64,000 nucleotides of DNA from positions 62,001-126,000 of IMG/VR virus record IMGVR_UViG_3300023184_000030. The stretch is one strand, 5' to 3'. Each line of letters starts with the position of its first letter. The first letter of the stretch is position 1. The translations under genes were made by a program, and so were the position numbers. Origin of the DNA: a virus. The notes under the pieces are model-generated. The model did no database searches, had not been told where the DNA came from, and saw nothing but the letters and a program-made list of their open reading frames with translations. Below are positions 16,459 through 27,200 of this stretch, in pieces.

Positions 16459-19400
16459 TTAAAAAGTAAATGTTTTAGCACCACTATCGAAATTAGGAGC
16501 TACTAAAGTATCATTTTGGTAAGATCCGCTAACTTGAATATCAAAAGAAAATGCGTCGTCATTTCTTATCTGTATATCTATACCTAATTTCTTTATGTAT
16601 GTTATATTAGATAAATTCCCTGCCTTTCTCCATCCCCCAATATAGCCTAATTTATCAACTGCTCTGAATTGAAATATCACTGGGATATTTATAGCATTTG
16701 TTTCACCTTCGCCCAGATAGGTAACCGATAAAGCAGTTGTTCCTGGAACTTGCAATGACGTATTTGAAACCGGGCCAAGATAAAGATAAGCACCGCATGA
16801 ATATTTACCTATTAGATATTCGTCATTTGATGAGAAACCTAACTTATCAGCATACATATTGTCTTCTCTAGAAGCAGTTGCACCAGTGGCAAAATCTATA
16901 GGTGTTCTTGATGACTGTTGAACCAAATACTGGGATAAAGTTGAATCCCCCCAAAAAGTTTGTGTATGTCTGAAGGGAGCATAACTTACCGATGTTGAGC
17001 TAAAAGGTTTAACCATATCTGGATAGTTAGTGAAAGAATACGTACTACCTACTGATAGCAAATAAGGGTGACTTGTATGAATACAGAATTCTGATAGTTG
17101 CCCGCTACCAACCGGTGTTCCCCCTGTCGTACCTGTAAATGTCCCATTCCAAACCGCTGCTGCAGTTCCACCCGTTACAGTAGCATAACTTGCAGATAAA
17201 GTGGGATTATAAGGAGTAAAGATCGTTCCGTTTTGAGGATAAATCCCTCCTATACCAAAGTTGGTTTGTGAAGAAGAAGAATTACCATCATATGCATAGG
17301 ATGGACTGTACGAGTTAGAAAAAAATTGTCCTAAATCAGTCAGAGCTGGATTATAATAAAGTACCTGATTGAATCCGATATTTCTATATCTAGGATAAAT
17401 GTACTGTGAATATGCGCTTGAAGAAGCATACGGTGGTGCCTGTCTAAAATCGGTTGAGCTTTCAACATCATTAGTTACTAGGGCTGTTAGAGATATAGGG
17501 CCATCGCCATATCTTAGATTAGTATTATAACCTGCAGGAAATGCCGAAGATATAGAAGAAGGTGCTGCAGTTTCCAATCCCCCTGGTATTATTGAAGCAA
17601 GTTCAACAGGTGAAGCCTGTGCGTTAAATAGCTGAATGTTATAAGATATAGAAGCTATTTTACCTGCGTTTGTAGTCGTTGGACTAGTAAAAATATCATT
17701 ATAAAATCCCGCATTAAGCTTGATCGTAGATCCCTTAGAAACTTTTATCTTATTATTACTTGAATCTATGATATAAACTTGTAATAAGCCCTTAGCGTTA
17801 CTTAATTCAGCTTTCATTAATGTTAACTGATTCTGAAGATCGGTTAGCTTATCAAACAGATTTAAAACAGTTCCTGCATTCGTATAGAATCCGCTGGCAA
17901 TACCTACTGCATTGTGATAATAAGTAGTATCACCCACTGTGAATTGTTCTGATAAATGCGCGGGAAGTCCCTGTGCATCTAATTCCGATTGCATTCTCGT
18001 AACTGCAGAATCCTCGGTATTAGTTCTTAGTGCTACATCTACTCCAGTAACCGATAAGTTATCAGGGAAAGAGATTATAACAGACTGAGAATAATCAGAG
18101 GTTAATGGATTATCAGGCCAACCTGCTTCTGATACAGAAGCTATTTGGATTTCTACCTTTTCACCTTTAGTGATAGCTAGATCTAATTGGTTGATGTTCT
18201 GTACATCAGAATTCCCTGGGTCTTCAGGGGACCAAATATAAATTCCTCTTTTAGGATCATAAACTTTTTTCCTGATATCGGTTTTATATTCTGTCCAATT
18301 TGAGAAGGAAGCATTTTTCATAGTTCCGTCATTGTCAAGGAATTCTATCTGATCGTTAGGCTGTGCAGATCCGCTGTCGCTAAGATACCTATATCTAACT
18401 TTAAATTGAATAACTTCCTGAGCTCCCGTAGATGGACTAATTTGAGGAGAAGGAAATGCCCAAAATCCTCTAATTCTGTACTTAGGTGGTGTTACTATTT
18501 GCGGAACATCCACGCTTAGAGTCTTAACTTCGGATACTAGAGATGCGTAAAGTTCAACCTTTTTAACTCTCTCTTGTATCAATGAGCTTAGATTTGCTTT
18601 AACAGCCTGCACATTAACACCAATAGGTGTTGTTTTTTGTCCTGTTACGCTAACTGGGCTCAAATTAGATCCTAGTATAGTACTAGTATTTACGTTTGTT
18701 AACTGTAAGGATCCTTCGTTTATAGTGGAAAGTCCGGTATTTAATTGAAGCTTAGATTGATTGATAGATTCATCTAACTGATTTATCTCGCTCTTTATCG
18801 AAGACTTCATTTCTAACTTATCATTAACAACTTTTATTGGTGTCGAATCAGTTATCTGTTTGTTTATTTGTACTACTCTAAAGTTAGTCTGATCAATCGT
18901 AGGTGGTGTTGGGGTTAATCCTTCGATAGCAGGAACTTTATTTTCTTTAGCAGCTCCAAGAAAGATCTTGCCTAAATCTGATACTTCGGTTAAATAATAT
19001 GTTTCAAGATTTACTACGGTACCGCTAGAATTTTTGGTCTGAAGCTCATTGCTCCAAAATACTATTCCTGTTGACCAAACTGCTCCGACAATATTAAAGT
19101 TATCATCTATTGCTTTAAAGAAAATACCTTGTCTTTCATTGTATCCTATGTTAACTTGTGCATATCTTGGGCCAAAATCTGTTGATGATATAGAAAGGGT
19201 ATTCGCTCCTATCATAATAGGCTGATATCCAGAAACTCTCTTAGCTTGAATAGATGCTTGATCCCTGTCAACTGAGGTTATTTGATATTGCGTTCCGTCA
19301 TTAGTAGAAATTTTATCATCTATATTAAGTGATCTTCCATCAACAAATGTGCTAAGTGTGTCGGTATAAGTGAGCTTATCTAATTTATAGTTTCTTCTGG

Positions 19401-20109
19401 TTTCTTGAAATTGATTTCCTGCTGCATCGGTAATGGTAACCAAATCATCATAATAATTTGTTACACTAAATCCACCTACGAATCTTATCGTTCTTAGCGG
19501 TAGCTGTTCAATCGATTCATCTACAAAATAACCAATACCATTATCGGTTAAATCCTGAATGAATTGATTATAAGAAAGATCGTTTCTTCCTTTTAAACTA
19601 GAATCAAAATAGTTTTTCTGCTCATCGGTTGTAGTGTTAGCGATTATTCTCTTAACCACTATTCTATCTGCTGCATCAGGAACTTGACCTGTTACATTGA
19701 CATTTATATACAAAAGGGGGGTAAGGAAACTTTCAAAAAACCAATTGTCCTTAACATCGAATGTACTAGGTACTGCTAAATTTGTTAATCTAGCGGGTTC
19801 TTTTAAAGGTTCACTTTTATAAACCTGTGTGTATGTGCCGTCAGGATTTCTAACAGTTGCAGAGGATTCGCTAATACCAGCTAAAGCTTGTATGTTGTTA
19901 TCGATTCTTTGAATTTCTCCTCTTAGAAATCCATAGGAAGGAATATTTTGATTTTGTGGTAAACCTTGTTCGTCAAGATATTCTATCGTAACCGTGTTAT
20001 TAGTAGATACCGCAACCTCATTTAATCCATTTATGATTTCTAATGAATTTCTTTGAAGTCTCAAAAACTGAGCTACTAATGAACTTATTGAATTTTGTGT
20101 GCCTGCCAT
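16459..20109 (-). CDS. Large tail/baseplate protein (1216 aa) with a fibronectin-like module
   Basis: Starts MAGTQNSISSLVAQFLRLQR, helical at first, then beta-rich. Around residues 545-690 there is a segment (YRIRGFWAF, QFKVRYRYLSDSG, EVEIQIASVSEAGWPDNPLT-type strands) with the strand order and Trp/Tyr spacing of a fibronectin type III-like domain. A helical stretch follows (LFDKLTDLQNQLTLMKAELS, about 770-790). The C-terminal third is Ser/Thr/Gly/Tyr-rich. No catalytic motif was found. Its neighbours are all virion-like, so I infer a structural baseplate or tail role. Confidence 0.6.
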   Translation of the reverse strand: MAGTQNSISSLVAQFLRLQRNSLEIINGLNEVAVSTNNTVTIEYLDEQGLPQNQNIPSYGFLRGEIQRIDNNIQALAGISESSATVRNPDGTYTQVYKSEPLKEPARLTNLAVPSTFDVKDNWFFESFLTPLLYINVNVTGQVPDAADRIVVKRIIANTTTDEQKNYFDSSLKGRNDLSYNQFIQDLTDNGIGYFVDESIEQLPLRTIRFVGGFSVTNYYDDLVTITDAAGNQFQETRRNYKLDKLTYTDTLSTFVDGRSLNIDDKISTNDGTQYQITSVDRDQASIQAKRVSGYQPIMIGANTLSISSTDFGPRYAQVNIGYNERQGIFFKAIDDNFNIVGAVWSTGIVFWSNELQTKNSSGTVVNLETYYLTEVSDLGKIFLGAAKENKVPAIEGLTPTPPTIDQTNFRVVQINKQITDSTPIKVVNDKLEMKSSIKSEINQLDESINQSKLQLNTGLSTINEGSLQLTNVNTSTILGSNLSPVSVTGQKTTPIGVNVQAVKANLSSLIQERVKKVELYASLVSEVKTLSVDVPQIVTPPKYRIRGFWAFPSPQISPSTGAQEVIQFKVRYRYLSDSGSAQPNDQIEFLDNDGTMKNASFSNWTEYKTDIRKKVYDPKRGIYIWSPEDPGNSDVQNINQLDLAITKGEKVEIQIASVSEAGWPDNPLTSDYSQSVIISFPDNLSVTGVDVALRTNTEDSAVTRMQSELDAQGLPAHLSEQFTVGDTTYYHNAVGIASGFYTNAGTVLNLFDKLTDLQNQLTLMKAELSNAKGLLQVYIIDSSNNKIKVSKGSTIKLNAGFYNDIFTSPTTTNAGKIASISYNIQLFNAQASPVELASIIPGGLETAAPSSISSAFPAGYNTNLRYGDGPISLTALVTNDVESSTDFRQAPPYASSSAYSQYIYPRYRNIGFNQVLYYNPALTDLGQFFSNSYSPSYAYDGNSSSSQTNFGIGGIYPQNGTIFTPYNPTLSASYATVTGGTAAAVWNGTFTGTTGGTPVGSGQLSEFCIHTSHPYLLSVGSTYSFTNYPDMVKPFSSTSVSYAPFRHTQTFWGDSTLSQYLVQQSSRTPIDFATGATASREDNMYADKLGFSSNDEYLIGKYSCGAYLYLGPVSNTSLQVPGTTALSVTYLGEGETNAINIPVIFQFRAVDKLGYIGGWRKAGNLSNITYIKKLGIDIQIRNDDAFSFDIQVSGSYQNDTLVAPNFDSGAKTFTF

Positions 20110-20122
20110 TTAATTTTTAATA

Positions 20123-22327
20123 TTATTGGTTGTTTGTTAAACTTTTTCCTACTATATCTACTTGGAATTTCAGATTTTTCTCATCGATACAAACTATTTC
20201 AAAAACTGGCATATAATCATATCCAGAGAATGAGCTGTCATCAAGAGAGACTATCAATGTAGAATAACCAACTCCCGAAGGATTGCTTAATGGATATAAT
20301 CCATCAGCATTGGTGATTATGTTTATTATAAAACCATTTGGATATACTTGATCTCCAAAAGATATTCTAAATCTTTGTCCTAATTTCCATCTAGCATTGG
20401 AACTGTCTTTCAGTCTTATTGTTAGATCACCTGTTAGTGTTAAAGGAGTGCTGTTATTAACATGTTTAAAATAATTGGAATAGTTAATTAAAGGAATTTC
20501 GTTTAATCCGCTTTGTGTTAATGTTCCTTTGCTTTGAGTATTAGAGATGTTAAAATCTTGAACCGCATTTATTACAGAAAGTTGATTGGGTACACTTCTA
20601 TCTACGATGATACCAGATCCTTGCTTAACCAGATCAAGATCATATGATATTTCTACGCTAGTCTGATTATTTAATATAGCCCTTACTAAATCATAATTCT
20701 GATCAATAAGTCCCATTATAGACTGTGTATTGTTAAATAAAGCCTGGTTTGCAGCTAATGTTTGTTCGATGTTTCCTATTCTTATGTCCATGTTGATAGA
20801 AGTAGGACTACTGAGCGTTATATTCTCTAAATTAGTTACCCTATTACTTAACTCTATAAAATCGGAAGAAGCATTATTCAATGTTGAACTCGCATCTTGT
20901 AAAACGTTCATAGCATCCATGAACATAGAAAGAGAAAAAGGAGAATAGTCATTAATTGCCTGTTCTACCCCCGTCTGATCAACATCAGTATCAAATTTAA
21001 GATTAAGCTTAAACCCGTATGAGTTTCCATTTAATTTTGTTACTGGATTAGGTCTATGCTTCTTTAATCTTGGAATGTAAATGTCTCCGCCTTCGCTATT
21101 TACGTCATCTAAAAATAAGACACCATATAGGTTCGTAGCGGACGTAGCAGGTTCTGCAGGATCATACACATCATAATAGATCAATACTGCGTTAAACTCA
21201 AAGTCTGCTGCGTCTGCGGTGGCGTTAAACTCTTCTAGCGTAGAGATACTAGAATTTGTTAATATTTGTTGATATGAATTAGGATCGAAATCAATACCGA
21301 CTGAATCCAATTTGCTTCTAGTGTAAACTAGTGTGTTAGCATTATCGGTCTTAGTAAGAATATAGTTAGAAGGATCTGTAAAAATATTTTCTGAAAAATA
21401 AGTGTTTGCAGTGTCCCTCGGTGAATACCAATTGCCAGCTATCGATGATCCATTTACTCCAGTATCATAATAACTAGCAGTAGGTGAACCCAAAACATCA
21501 TCATCAAAAATTGCTAATGTTGTTAATCCGCTAGGATTTGTTTCATCGTAATTTCTACTAAATAGATATTCGTCATTTAAAGGATTATTTGGGTTATTTG
21601 TCCATTGATAATCTGGATAATAGTTTTTATCAGTTACATTCTTAAATAAGACATATGGTGTATTTCCGTCCTTAGTTGGAATATAAACATAAACCTCAGA
21701 ATATGCGTTTGTTGAATTCTTTACCGAGTTAACAATATCTAAATTACCAACATACTGAACCACTCTATTATATGGTGCTCCAGTCATTCCATAAGCTCCA
21801 GTAGTTCCGTAAACTGCGTCGCCTTCCACGTATCTTTTCTGTGTTATAGGAACGTCATTTACAATGGTAACAGTATTCTGATCCAATGCAGGGGAAACCT
21901 CAGTCGAATCAGCTGCTGAATATCTGATCGCTCCTATTTCCTTTAACCATTTAAAAAATATTCTTTCTGAAATATTTTGCTTTAAAGAGGAATCGTATTG
22001 ATCGTTTCCTGTTATGGTAGACTCTATATTTAAGCAATAGCTCTGAAAACTTTGAGAGAAATCTATATTTGCATCACCAGTTATAATTTGCTGAGTGCTA
22101 TTAGCCCAATCGAGAAATGCACTATCAGGACCATTCAATCTCACATAGTTGGTTTGTGTAGATGCACTGTTATCTATATTAGGTATGTTCAATAAGGCAA
22201 ACTTGGAAAATCTAAATTTACTATCTGAATTATTGAACGTAAATGAAAGATCCTCCGCAGATGAAGAGAATGTATAAAATGTTCCGCCTTGTACTTGTAA
22301 AGGTCTTATAAATGGTGTCTTTGCCAT
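20123..22327 (-). CDS. Tail/baseplate structural protein (734 aa), unknown
   Basis: Starts MAKTPFIRPLQVQGGTFYTF. The N-terminal part is beta-rich and Asn/Asp/Ser/Tyr-rich. Residues about 440-550 contain a helical stretch with repeated Asn/Leu/Ile spacing (FIELSNRVTNLENITL, then IGNIEQTLAANQALF) that may form a trimeric coiled coil. The C-terminal domain is beta-rich again. This globular, coiled-coil, globular layout is common in trimeric phage fibres and wedge proteins. No family match can be claimed. Confidence 0.6.
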   Translation of the reverse strand: MAKTPFIRPLQVQGGTFYTFSSSAEDLSFTFNNSDSKFRFSKFALLNIPNIDNSASTQTNYVRLNGPDSAFLDWANSTQQIITGDANIDFSQSFQSYCLNIESTITGNDQYDSSLKQNISERIFFKWLKEIGAIRYSAADSTEVSPALDQNTVTIVNDVPITQKRYVEGDAVYGTTGAYGMTGAPYNRVVQYVGNLDIVNSVKNSTNAYSEVYVYIPTKDGNTPYVLFKNVTDKNYYPDYQWTNNPNNPLNDEYLFSRNYDETNPSGLTTLAIFDDDVLGSPTASYYDTGVNGSSIAGNWYSPRDTANTYFSENIFTDPSNYILTKTDNANTLVYTRSKLDSVGIDFDPNSYQQILTNSSISTLEEFNATADAADFEFNAVLIYYDVYDPAEPATSATNLYGVLFLDDVNSEGGDIYIPRLKKHRPNPVTKLNGNSYGFKLNLKFDTDVDQTGVEQAINDYSPFSLSMFMDAMNVLQDASSTLNNASSDFIELSNRVTNLENITLSSPTSINMDIRIGNIEQTLAANQALFNNTQSIMGLIDQNYDLVRAILNNQTSVEISYDLDLVKQGSGIIVDRSVPNQLSVINAVQDFNISNTQSKGTLTQSGLNEIPLINYSNYFKHVNNSTPLTLTGDLTIRLKDSSNARWKLGQRFRISFGDQVYPNGFIINIITNADGLYPLSNPSGVGYSTLIVSLDDSSFSGYDYMPVFEIVCIDEKNLKFQVDIVGKSLTNNQ

Positions 22328-22351
22328 TAAATTTCTTTTATTTTTATTCTA

Positions 22352-23266
22352 TTAAACCGTTACGTTGTTAGCAGATAAAACGATCCAAGAACCGTTTTGG
22401 TTTGCTTGTCCCTGTCCAACTCTCGTTTCCCATTGTAGAGTTATTGATGAACGATAGGACTTACTAGCAGTTACCGTTATACCGGATGTAGAATATCCGC
22501 CATAGGCTCCATAGGTATTAAATCCTGTATAGTAACTTGACGATGTACCTGTTATCCCGGTGTAAATAAATCCGGCTGCTGCTGAAGTGTTAACGATAGT
22601 TACCCTAGTTCCTTGAGGAATATTAGGTAGCGTTCCACCTACTGGTGATGTGCCATCAACAACTTTCATAAAGAATCCAGTAGGACCGCAGTTTGCGTAG
22701 ATAACATCTTCTAAACCAGTTATAGCATAAGGTGAGTTTACCGATGTTACATATCCACCGCCACCAATTCCTGATGTGTTTGCTGCAAATGCTGAACCTG
22801 CTGTTAGTCCTGTTTTATAAGTTGTATTTGAACTTATAATATGTCCCTGGGTACCTAAGGTAAATGCTCCATTAGCGCTAAAACTTCCATTGAAGCTAGA
22901 GGTTCCGCCTGCTACAAAAATAGAGGATGTTCCTAAAGTTATCGTTCCGTTAAAAACTACCGCTCCTGAAGCTGTTACGTCCGTTGATTGTAAGCTTACG
23001 AACGAAGCTGCACCTAGATTATTTACTGATGCTGTTGGGGTTCCTGTGGAAGGAATAGATAAAGCATCAAATGATCCGATTTTTGCCTGAACCTTACCGG
23101 TTGAGGCTCCACTAAGATCTAATATACCATTTACCGTGTCTATACCGAAAACTGTAATGTATCCGTTTATCCAGTTTTGTAAGATTAGAAAGTTGGAGTT
23201 AATTGTTACTCTCGAGCCTGATATTGAATCAGTACCTAAAATTTCTGTAATGTTTACTGTTGCCAT
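22352..23266 (-). CDS. Fibre-like virion protein (304 aa)
   Basis: The N-terminal motif DSISGSRVTINSNFLIL resembles the attachment motif of the three collagen fibres (K-[IV/L]-N-x-NF). The middle is a Gly/Ser/Thr/Ala-rich repetitive beta region (GTITLGTSSIFVAGGTSSFN). The C terminus ends NQNGSWIVLSANNVTV after a probable beta-sandwich. Size and composition suit a short fibre, whisker or head decoration fibre. It is first in the transcription unit that runs left from the bidirectional promoter at 23295-23304. Confidence 0.6.
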   Translation of the reverse strand: MATVNITEILGTDSISGSRVTINSNFLILQNWINGYITVFGIDTVNGILDLSGASTGKVQAKIGSFDALSIPSTGTPTASVNNLGAASFVSLQSTDVTASGAVVFNGTITLGTSSIFVAGGTSSFNGSFSANGAFTLGTQGHIISSNTTYKTGLTAGSAFAANTSGIGGGGYVTSVNSPYAITGLEDVIYANCGPTGFFMKVVDGTSPVGGTLPNIPQGTRVTIVNTSAAAGFIYTGITGTSSSYYTGFNTYGAYGGYSTSGITVTASKSYRSSITLQWETRVGQGQANQNGSWIVLSANNVTV

Positions 23267-23294
23267 TTTATTGTTTTATTTCTTTTTGAAGTGA

Positions 23295-23304
23295 AATATA
23301 TATC
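23295..23304. promoter_or_regulatory. Bidirectional late-promoter-like site between divergent genes
   Basis: One short AT run serves both directions. On the minus strand GATATATA (23297-23304) is 31 nt before the ATG at 23266. On the plus strand AATATATA (23295-23302) is 25 nt before the ATG at 23328. Overlapping sites would make the two directions compete for one polymerase. Confidence 0.5.
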
Positions 23305-23327
23305 TACGTCTCAGACAACACTTAAAT

Positions 23328-23495
23328 ATGGCAATACACAAAAACGAACTTACCATAATGGACGCCAAAGACATATCTTTAAGTCCAAAACCAGTGATTT
23401 ATTTCCCTAAAACACTAAAAAATATCAACAATTTTACTAGCATTAAAAAAACCACTCCGATTGGGAGAAATCTGTGTGGTTACACCAAAAAATAA
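23328..23495 (+). CDS. Small hypothetical protein (55 aa) upstream of phoH
   Basis: An ATG at 23328 opens 55 codons, beginning MAIHKNELTIMDAKDISLSP and ending at a TAA at 23493-23495, 7 bp before the phoH start. The leader (CACTTAAAT) is A/T-rich like other starts here. The product is basic (many Lys in the C-terminal half) with no recognised domain. It fills what would otherwise be a 236-bp gap, shares the promoter with phoH and is probably co-transcribed with it. Confidence 0.55.
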   Translation: MAIHKNELTIMDAKDISLSPKPVIYFPKTLKNINNFTSIKKTTPIGRNLCGYTKK

Positions 23496-23502
23496 ATATA
23501 AT

Positions 23503-24270
23503 ATGGCTAACAGAAAAAAAAGAATTACTGACGAAGAATTTTATGAAGCTTTCCCTCCTGGATATCAATCTACTAGCGGATCTAGATTCGATTTACAAAA
23601 ATTAAAGGTTGACTTTAAATTTAAAAACGAGAATCAAAAGAATCTCGCAAATCTGATAAATGATAATAAGATTACTATTGTAGCTGGTCCAGCAGGAACA
23701 GGTAAAACTTATTTAGCATGTGCTCAAGCTTTAAAGCTCATGAAGAGCGACCCAAGGTTTAAAAAAATAATACTTGTAAAAAGTGTAACAGTTTTAGAAG
23801 GGGAAGAGGTAGGATTTCTTAAAGGGGATCTTAAAGAAAAAATGTTACCATTTACCATATCTTTCCTTGATAACTTTCATAAAATCATTGGTGAGGGGTT
23901 AACCCAAATTATGTTGGATCAGGGTTACATCGAGGTATTGCCTTTAGCTTTTATTAGAGGAAGATCGATAGACAACGCAATAATAATAGTAGATGAAGCC
24001 CAGAATATAACTCAGAAAAATATGAGATCTACTATGACTAGGATAGGCACAGATACTAAGATGATTATTACAGGTGACACCAAACAGATAGACATGAAAA
24101 ATCCAAAGTTATCATCTCTTGATCTAGTTGTTAAAATATTCGAAAATAAAGATAATATCGGAACAATGCACTTTGGTGTTAATGATATAGTTAGGGATCC
24201 GATAGTAAAACTTATAGAGGAAACATTCGATGATTGGGACGAAAAAAATTCAAAGCCAGGTAAAGGATAA
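23503..24270 (+). CDS. phoH: PhoH-family P-loop ATPase
   Basis: The 255-aa product has Walker A GPAGTGKT (62-69), Walker B IIVDEAQN (161-168) and a sensor-type ITGDTKQID (189-197), all diagnostic of PhoH proteins, which share the helicase-like fold of RecD. phoH is common in marine phages, and its role in infection is not settled (RNA metabolism has been proposed). I chose the ATG at 23503. An in-frame TTG at 23461 would lie inside the preceding 55-aa ORF. It is one of few plus-strand genes and runs convergently into the 24281-28294 gene with a shared terminator. Confidence 0.9.
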   Translation: MANRKKRITDEEFYEAFPPGYQSTSGSRFDLQKLKVDFKFKNENQKNLANLINDNKITIVAGPAGTGKTYLACAQALKLMKSDPRFKKIILVKSVTVLEGEEVGFLKGDLKEKMLPFTISFLDNFHKIIGEGLTQIMLDQGYIEVLPLAFIRGRSIDNAIIIVDEAQNITQKNMRSTMTRIGTDTKMIITGDTKQIDMKNPKLSSLDLVVKIFENKDNIGTMHFGVNDIVRDPIVKLIEETFDDWDEKNSKPGKG

Positions 24271-24289
24271 ATCCTCGAATTTATCCTTT
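24262..24289. terminator. Bidirectional terminator-like hairpin over both stop codons
   Basis: AAAGGATAAA (24262-24271) pairs with TTTATCCTTT (24280-24289) around an 8-nt loop. The phoH stop TAA (24268-24270) lies in one arm and the stop of the convergent minus-strand gene (24281-24283) in the other. The stem is AT-rich, so it is a weaker terminator than the others here. Confidence 0.6.
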
Positions 24290-27200
24290 ATTAAATGTTG
24301 AATCTGGATTATTAGGGATAACTATAGCAGATCCGAATTGGCCTCTGTTAGATTGCAATATTTCCATTTCCTGATACATTAGATCTTTTCCTAATCTCAT
24401 TGCTTGATAATCTCTTGCAAGGAAAGGAGGATTAGGATATCCATAATCACTAGAATCAACGAAATCAGGTCGCAGATCATCAGGTCTTTTGTCCTTATGA
24501 TTTATTACTTTTATAAATCCTGGTTTAGAAACCTCATAGATATTTCCTGCAGAATCTTCTACCTGATTGTATATCGTATAATATCCAGGATCGACAAAGG
24601 TGTAAATAAAATATGGGCTTCCTTTTATGTTAAGAAGCTCGTCTTTTGTTTCGGAGTTGCTTAATATCCATTTGTTATTTTTCTTACCGTAAATGTTAGA
24701 AGCATAGTTATTAAAAACAACAGTAGATAACAGCGGTATCTCCATATAGTTATCCGTTGAATGAACATCACACCAGGTCCAAGCTCCTGATCCGGGTCTA
24801 GATATTATATTACCTAAATTTATACCAAGTTCTGGCTTATATTGTTCTATTAATGTGGCAAATCCTCCGGTAGCACCGAAGTAAACAAGGCTCCCCGTTC
24901 CGCCTGTAGTTCCGCTGGTATTTATACCAGATGAAAATATATTAGATCCGCTGTCTTTGGTAAATGTTATATCTCCTTCAAATAATCCAAGATTTTCCAA
25001 ATCGAGATTTTTTCCTGAATCGTTTGTTTTTAATAATGCAACGTTATATCCGGTTAAACCTGGCGTGTTTACTTTATAAGATGATATGAATTGATTGTCA
25101 TCAAGCTTATCGAAATAAATAATCCCCATTTCCCTATCAAGTACGCCTGTACCGTTTGAGAATATATTTTTAACTGTACCCTGATCTGTTATTTCTGCAG
25201 TGTAAAGATAGTTTTCTCCGGTTGATCCCAAAACTATTTGATTAAAAGCATAGTCTCCCGTTAGGCCTTGTCCATAATCTCCGATTATTGTATTTATATA
25301 ATATCCTGATCTATCTTTGGCTGCGTATATCTTATTAATATTTGAATTAGATGATGTTCCGCCTATGCCTATTATTTCACCTCTTATAAAATTTCCTGTT
25401 GCCCCTGCTATAATATAAAAGGGGTAGCTTGAATAATCCGATGGCGATGGATGAATTAAGCCAGCACCAAACATGTCAAAGGAACCTTTAGATTGACCAG
25501 TAATAAGAATACCTGATTCATTATCGGATGATTTTATACCGCTGATATAAAATCCACCGGTAGTTCCTGTTGTATTCACAACGTTACTTAAAGAAAGATT
25601 ATCGCAATCTAATTTGACATAAGAGCCAAAGATATTTTCAGACGAATTCCCTATAATACTAGGTGATGTACTTAAATCATCGTTTCTATCCCAAGCATTC
25701 TTTAGTGTGTTAAATGTTACTGGCGTACTTGCTTCGTGTGTAATAGCAAGATTCACATGATATTTGCTAGAATCAACCGACGTGTAAGCAGTTCCACCTG
25801 GATAGGTTGATGTTGGTACAAAATGCCTAAATGAATTTATCCTGTATGATTTTTGGATCGAGCTATTATAATCTCCAGTAATACCGGCAAACGATGAAAT
25901 GTCACCTAGATCTCTTCCTATTTTAGCAACAAATATAGCTTTAGAATCTGGTTTAGCCCCGTCATTAGCTATAGTGTATGGATAAACGCTAGGGGTATGT
26001 AGTGAAATTTGAATAGTAATAGAGGTTCCGTTTGTATATGGAAATGCTGCTGTCGCACCGCTCTGATAGGTTGTACGTATTCCGTATGAATTTGAATCTC
26101 TATAAATCTGATCTATTCTATAGTAAGCAGTGTTACCCCCCTCTATGATTGACAAAGTTTGACCTGTCAGTCTGTAGTTAATATTCAAAGATTGATCGAC
26201 TCCTGACGAGTCTTCAAAATTAAGATAGACCAAATTTACATTATTGTAGCTACCCCCCGTTCCTGCGGGGAATCCAATAAACCCAAAGTCACAGTAAGTG
26301 CTTCCCACTGAATCACCGCTACCTACTGAAACTTTCCATGGTCTATTTAAAACCAGGGTACCAAATGCAGGTACACCTATTCCGGGGTATGCCCCCGAGG
26401 TAGCACCAGGTACATTGGGATTAGTAACTCCTACAGGAGCTCCAGTTGCACCTCCTGTTGTAATCGGGCTTCCATATGCTCCCCAAACAAATTCTCCGAT
26501 CTCTATAAATCTATTAAATATTCCAGAAGCATATATGTAAAGTCCATCCTCACTTGAGCATATACTCTGAATCTCTGTGCTAAATCCTTTGAATGGCAGT
26601 ATTGATTCAACCTTTCCCCTTTCTGAATAAGCCACTATAAATCCAGTTTTACCATTATTCTCGGAATTGTGTGTTGATAAAACACCAGAATTTAAGCTAG
26701 GACCAATATCTGATAATATAGCCGGAGTGTTGTCTGAATAATATCCAAATTGAACCGAATAGCTCCCTGTATAAATATCAGGTTCTACACTGCCAGAAAT
26801 ATAATATCTTTTCTCCCCCAGAAATGTTTGTGAAGTTGATGATGTTATGCTAACCATTCCAATATTTCCTGATGCTCCTGCAATATATGATATCGATTCA
26901 TCCCATAAAGGAGATTGTATACTTTCTGTTATCAGATCCTGTTCAAATGTCGGGATCGAAAAATTATTCCAATATGGCTGTTTACCTGCTCTTCCATCAG
27001 CGATATCACTTAATTTTGTAGTCAGGAATAGATTACGGGGATCGAGTCCAGGATGCTTATATTCAAGAAAAGAATTATCATAAACCATCCATTCAGGATA
27101 ATCCCATGTGTATTTATTTATTTTAGGTAGAGGTGCTCCACCTCCCGTCGCTGTATAATATGTGAAATTCCATCCAGTAGCACCAGCATATTTCGATGAT

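Noticed and set aside
23461-23502. TTG start extending phoH upstream
   Set aside because: The extension overlaps a better ORF (23328-23495) in another frame, and an ATG at 23503 follows it with an A/T-rich leader.
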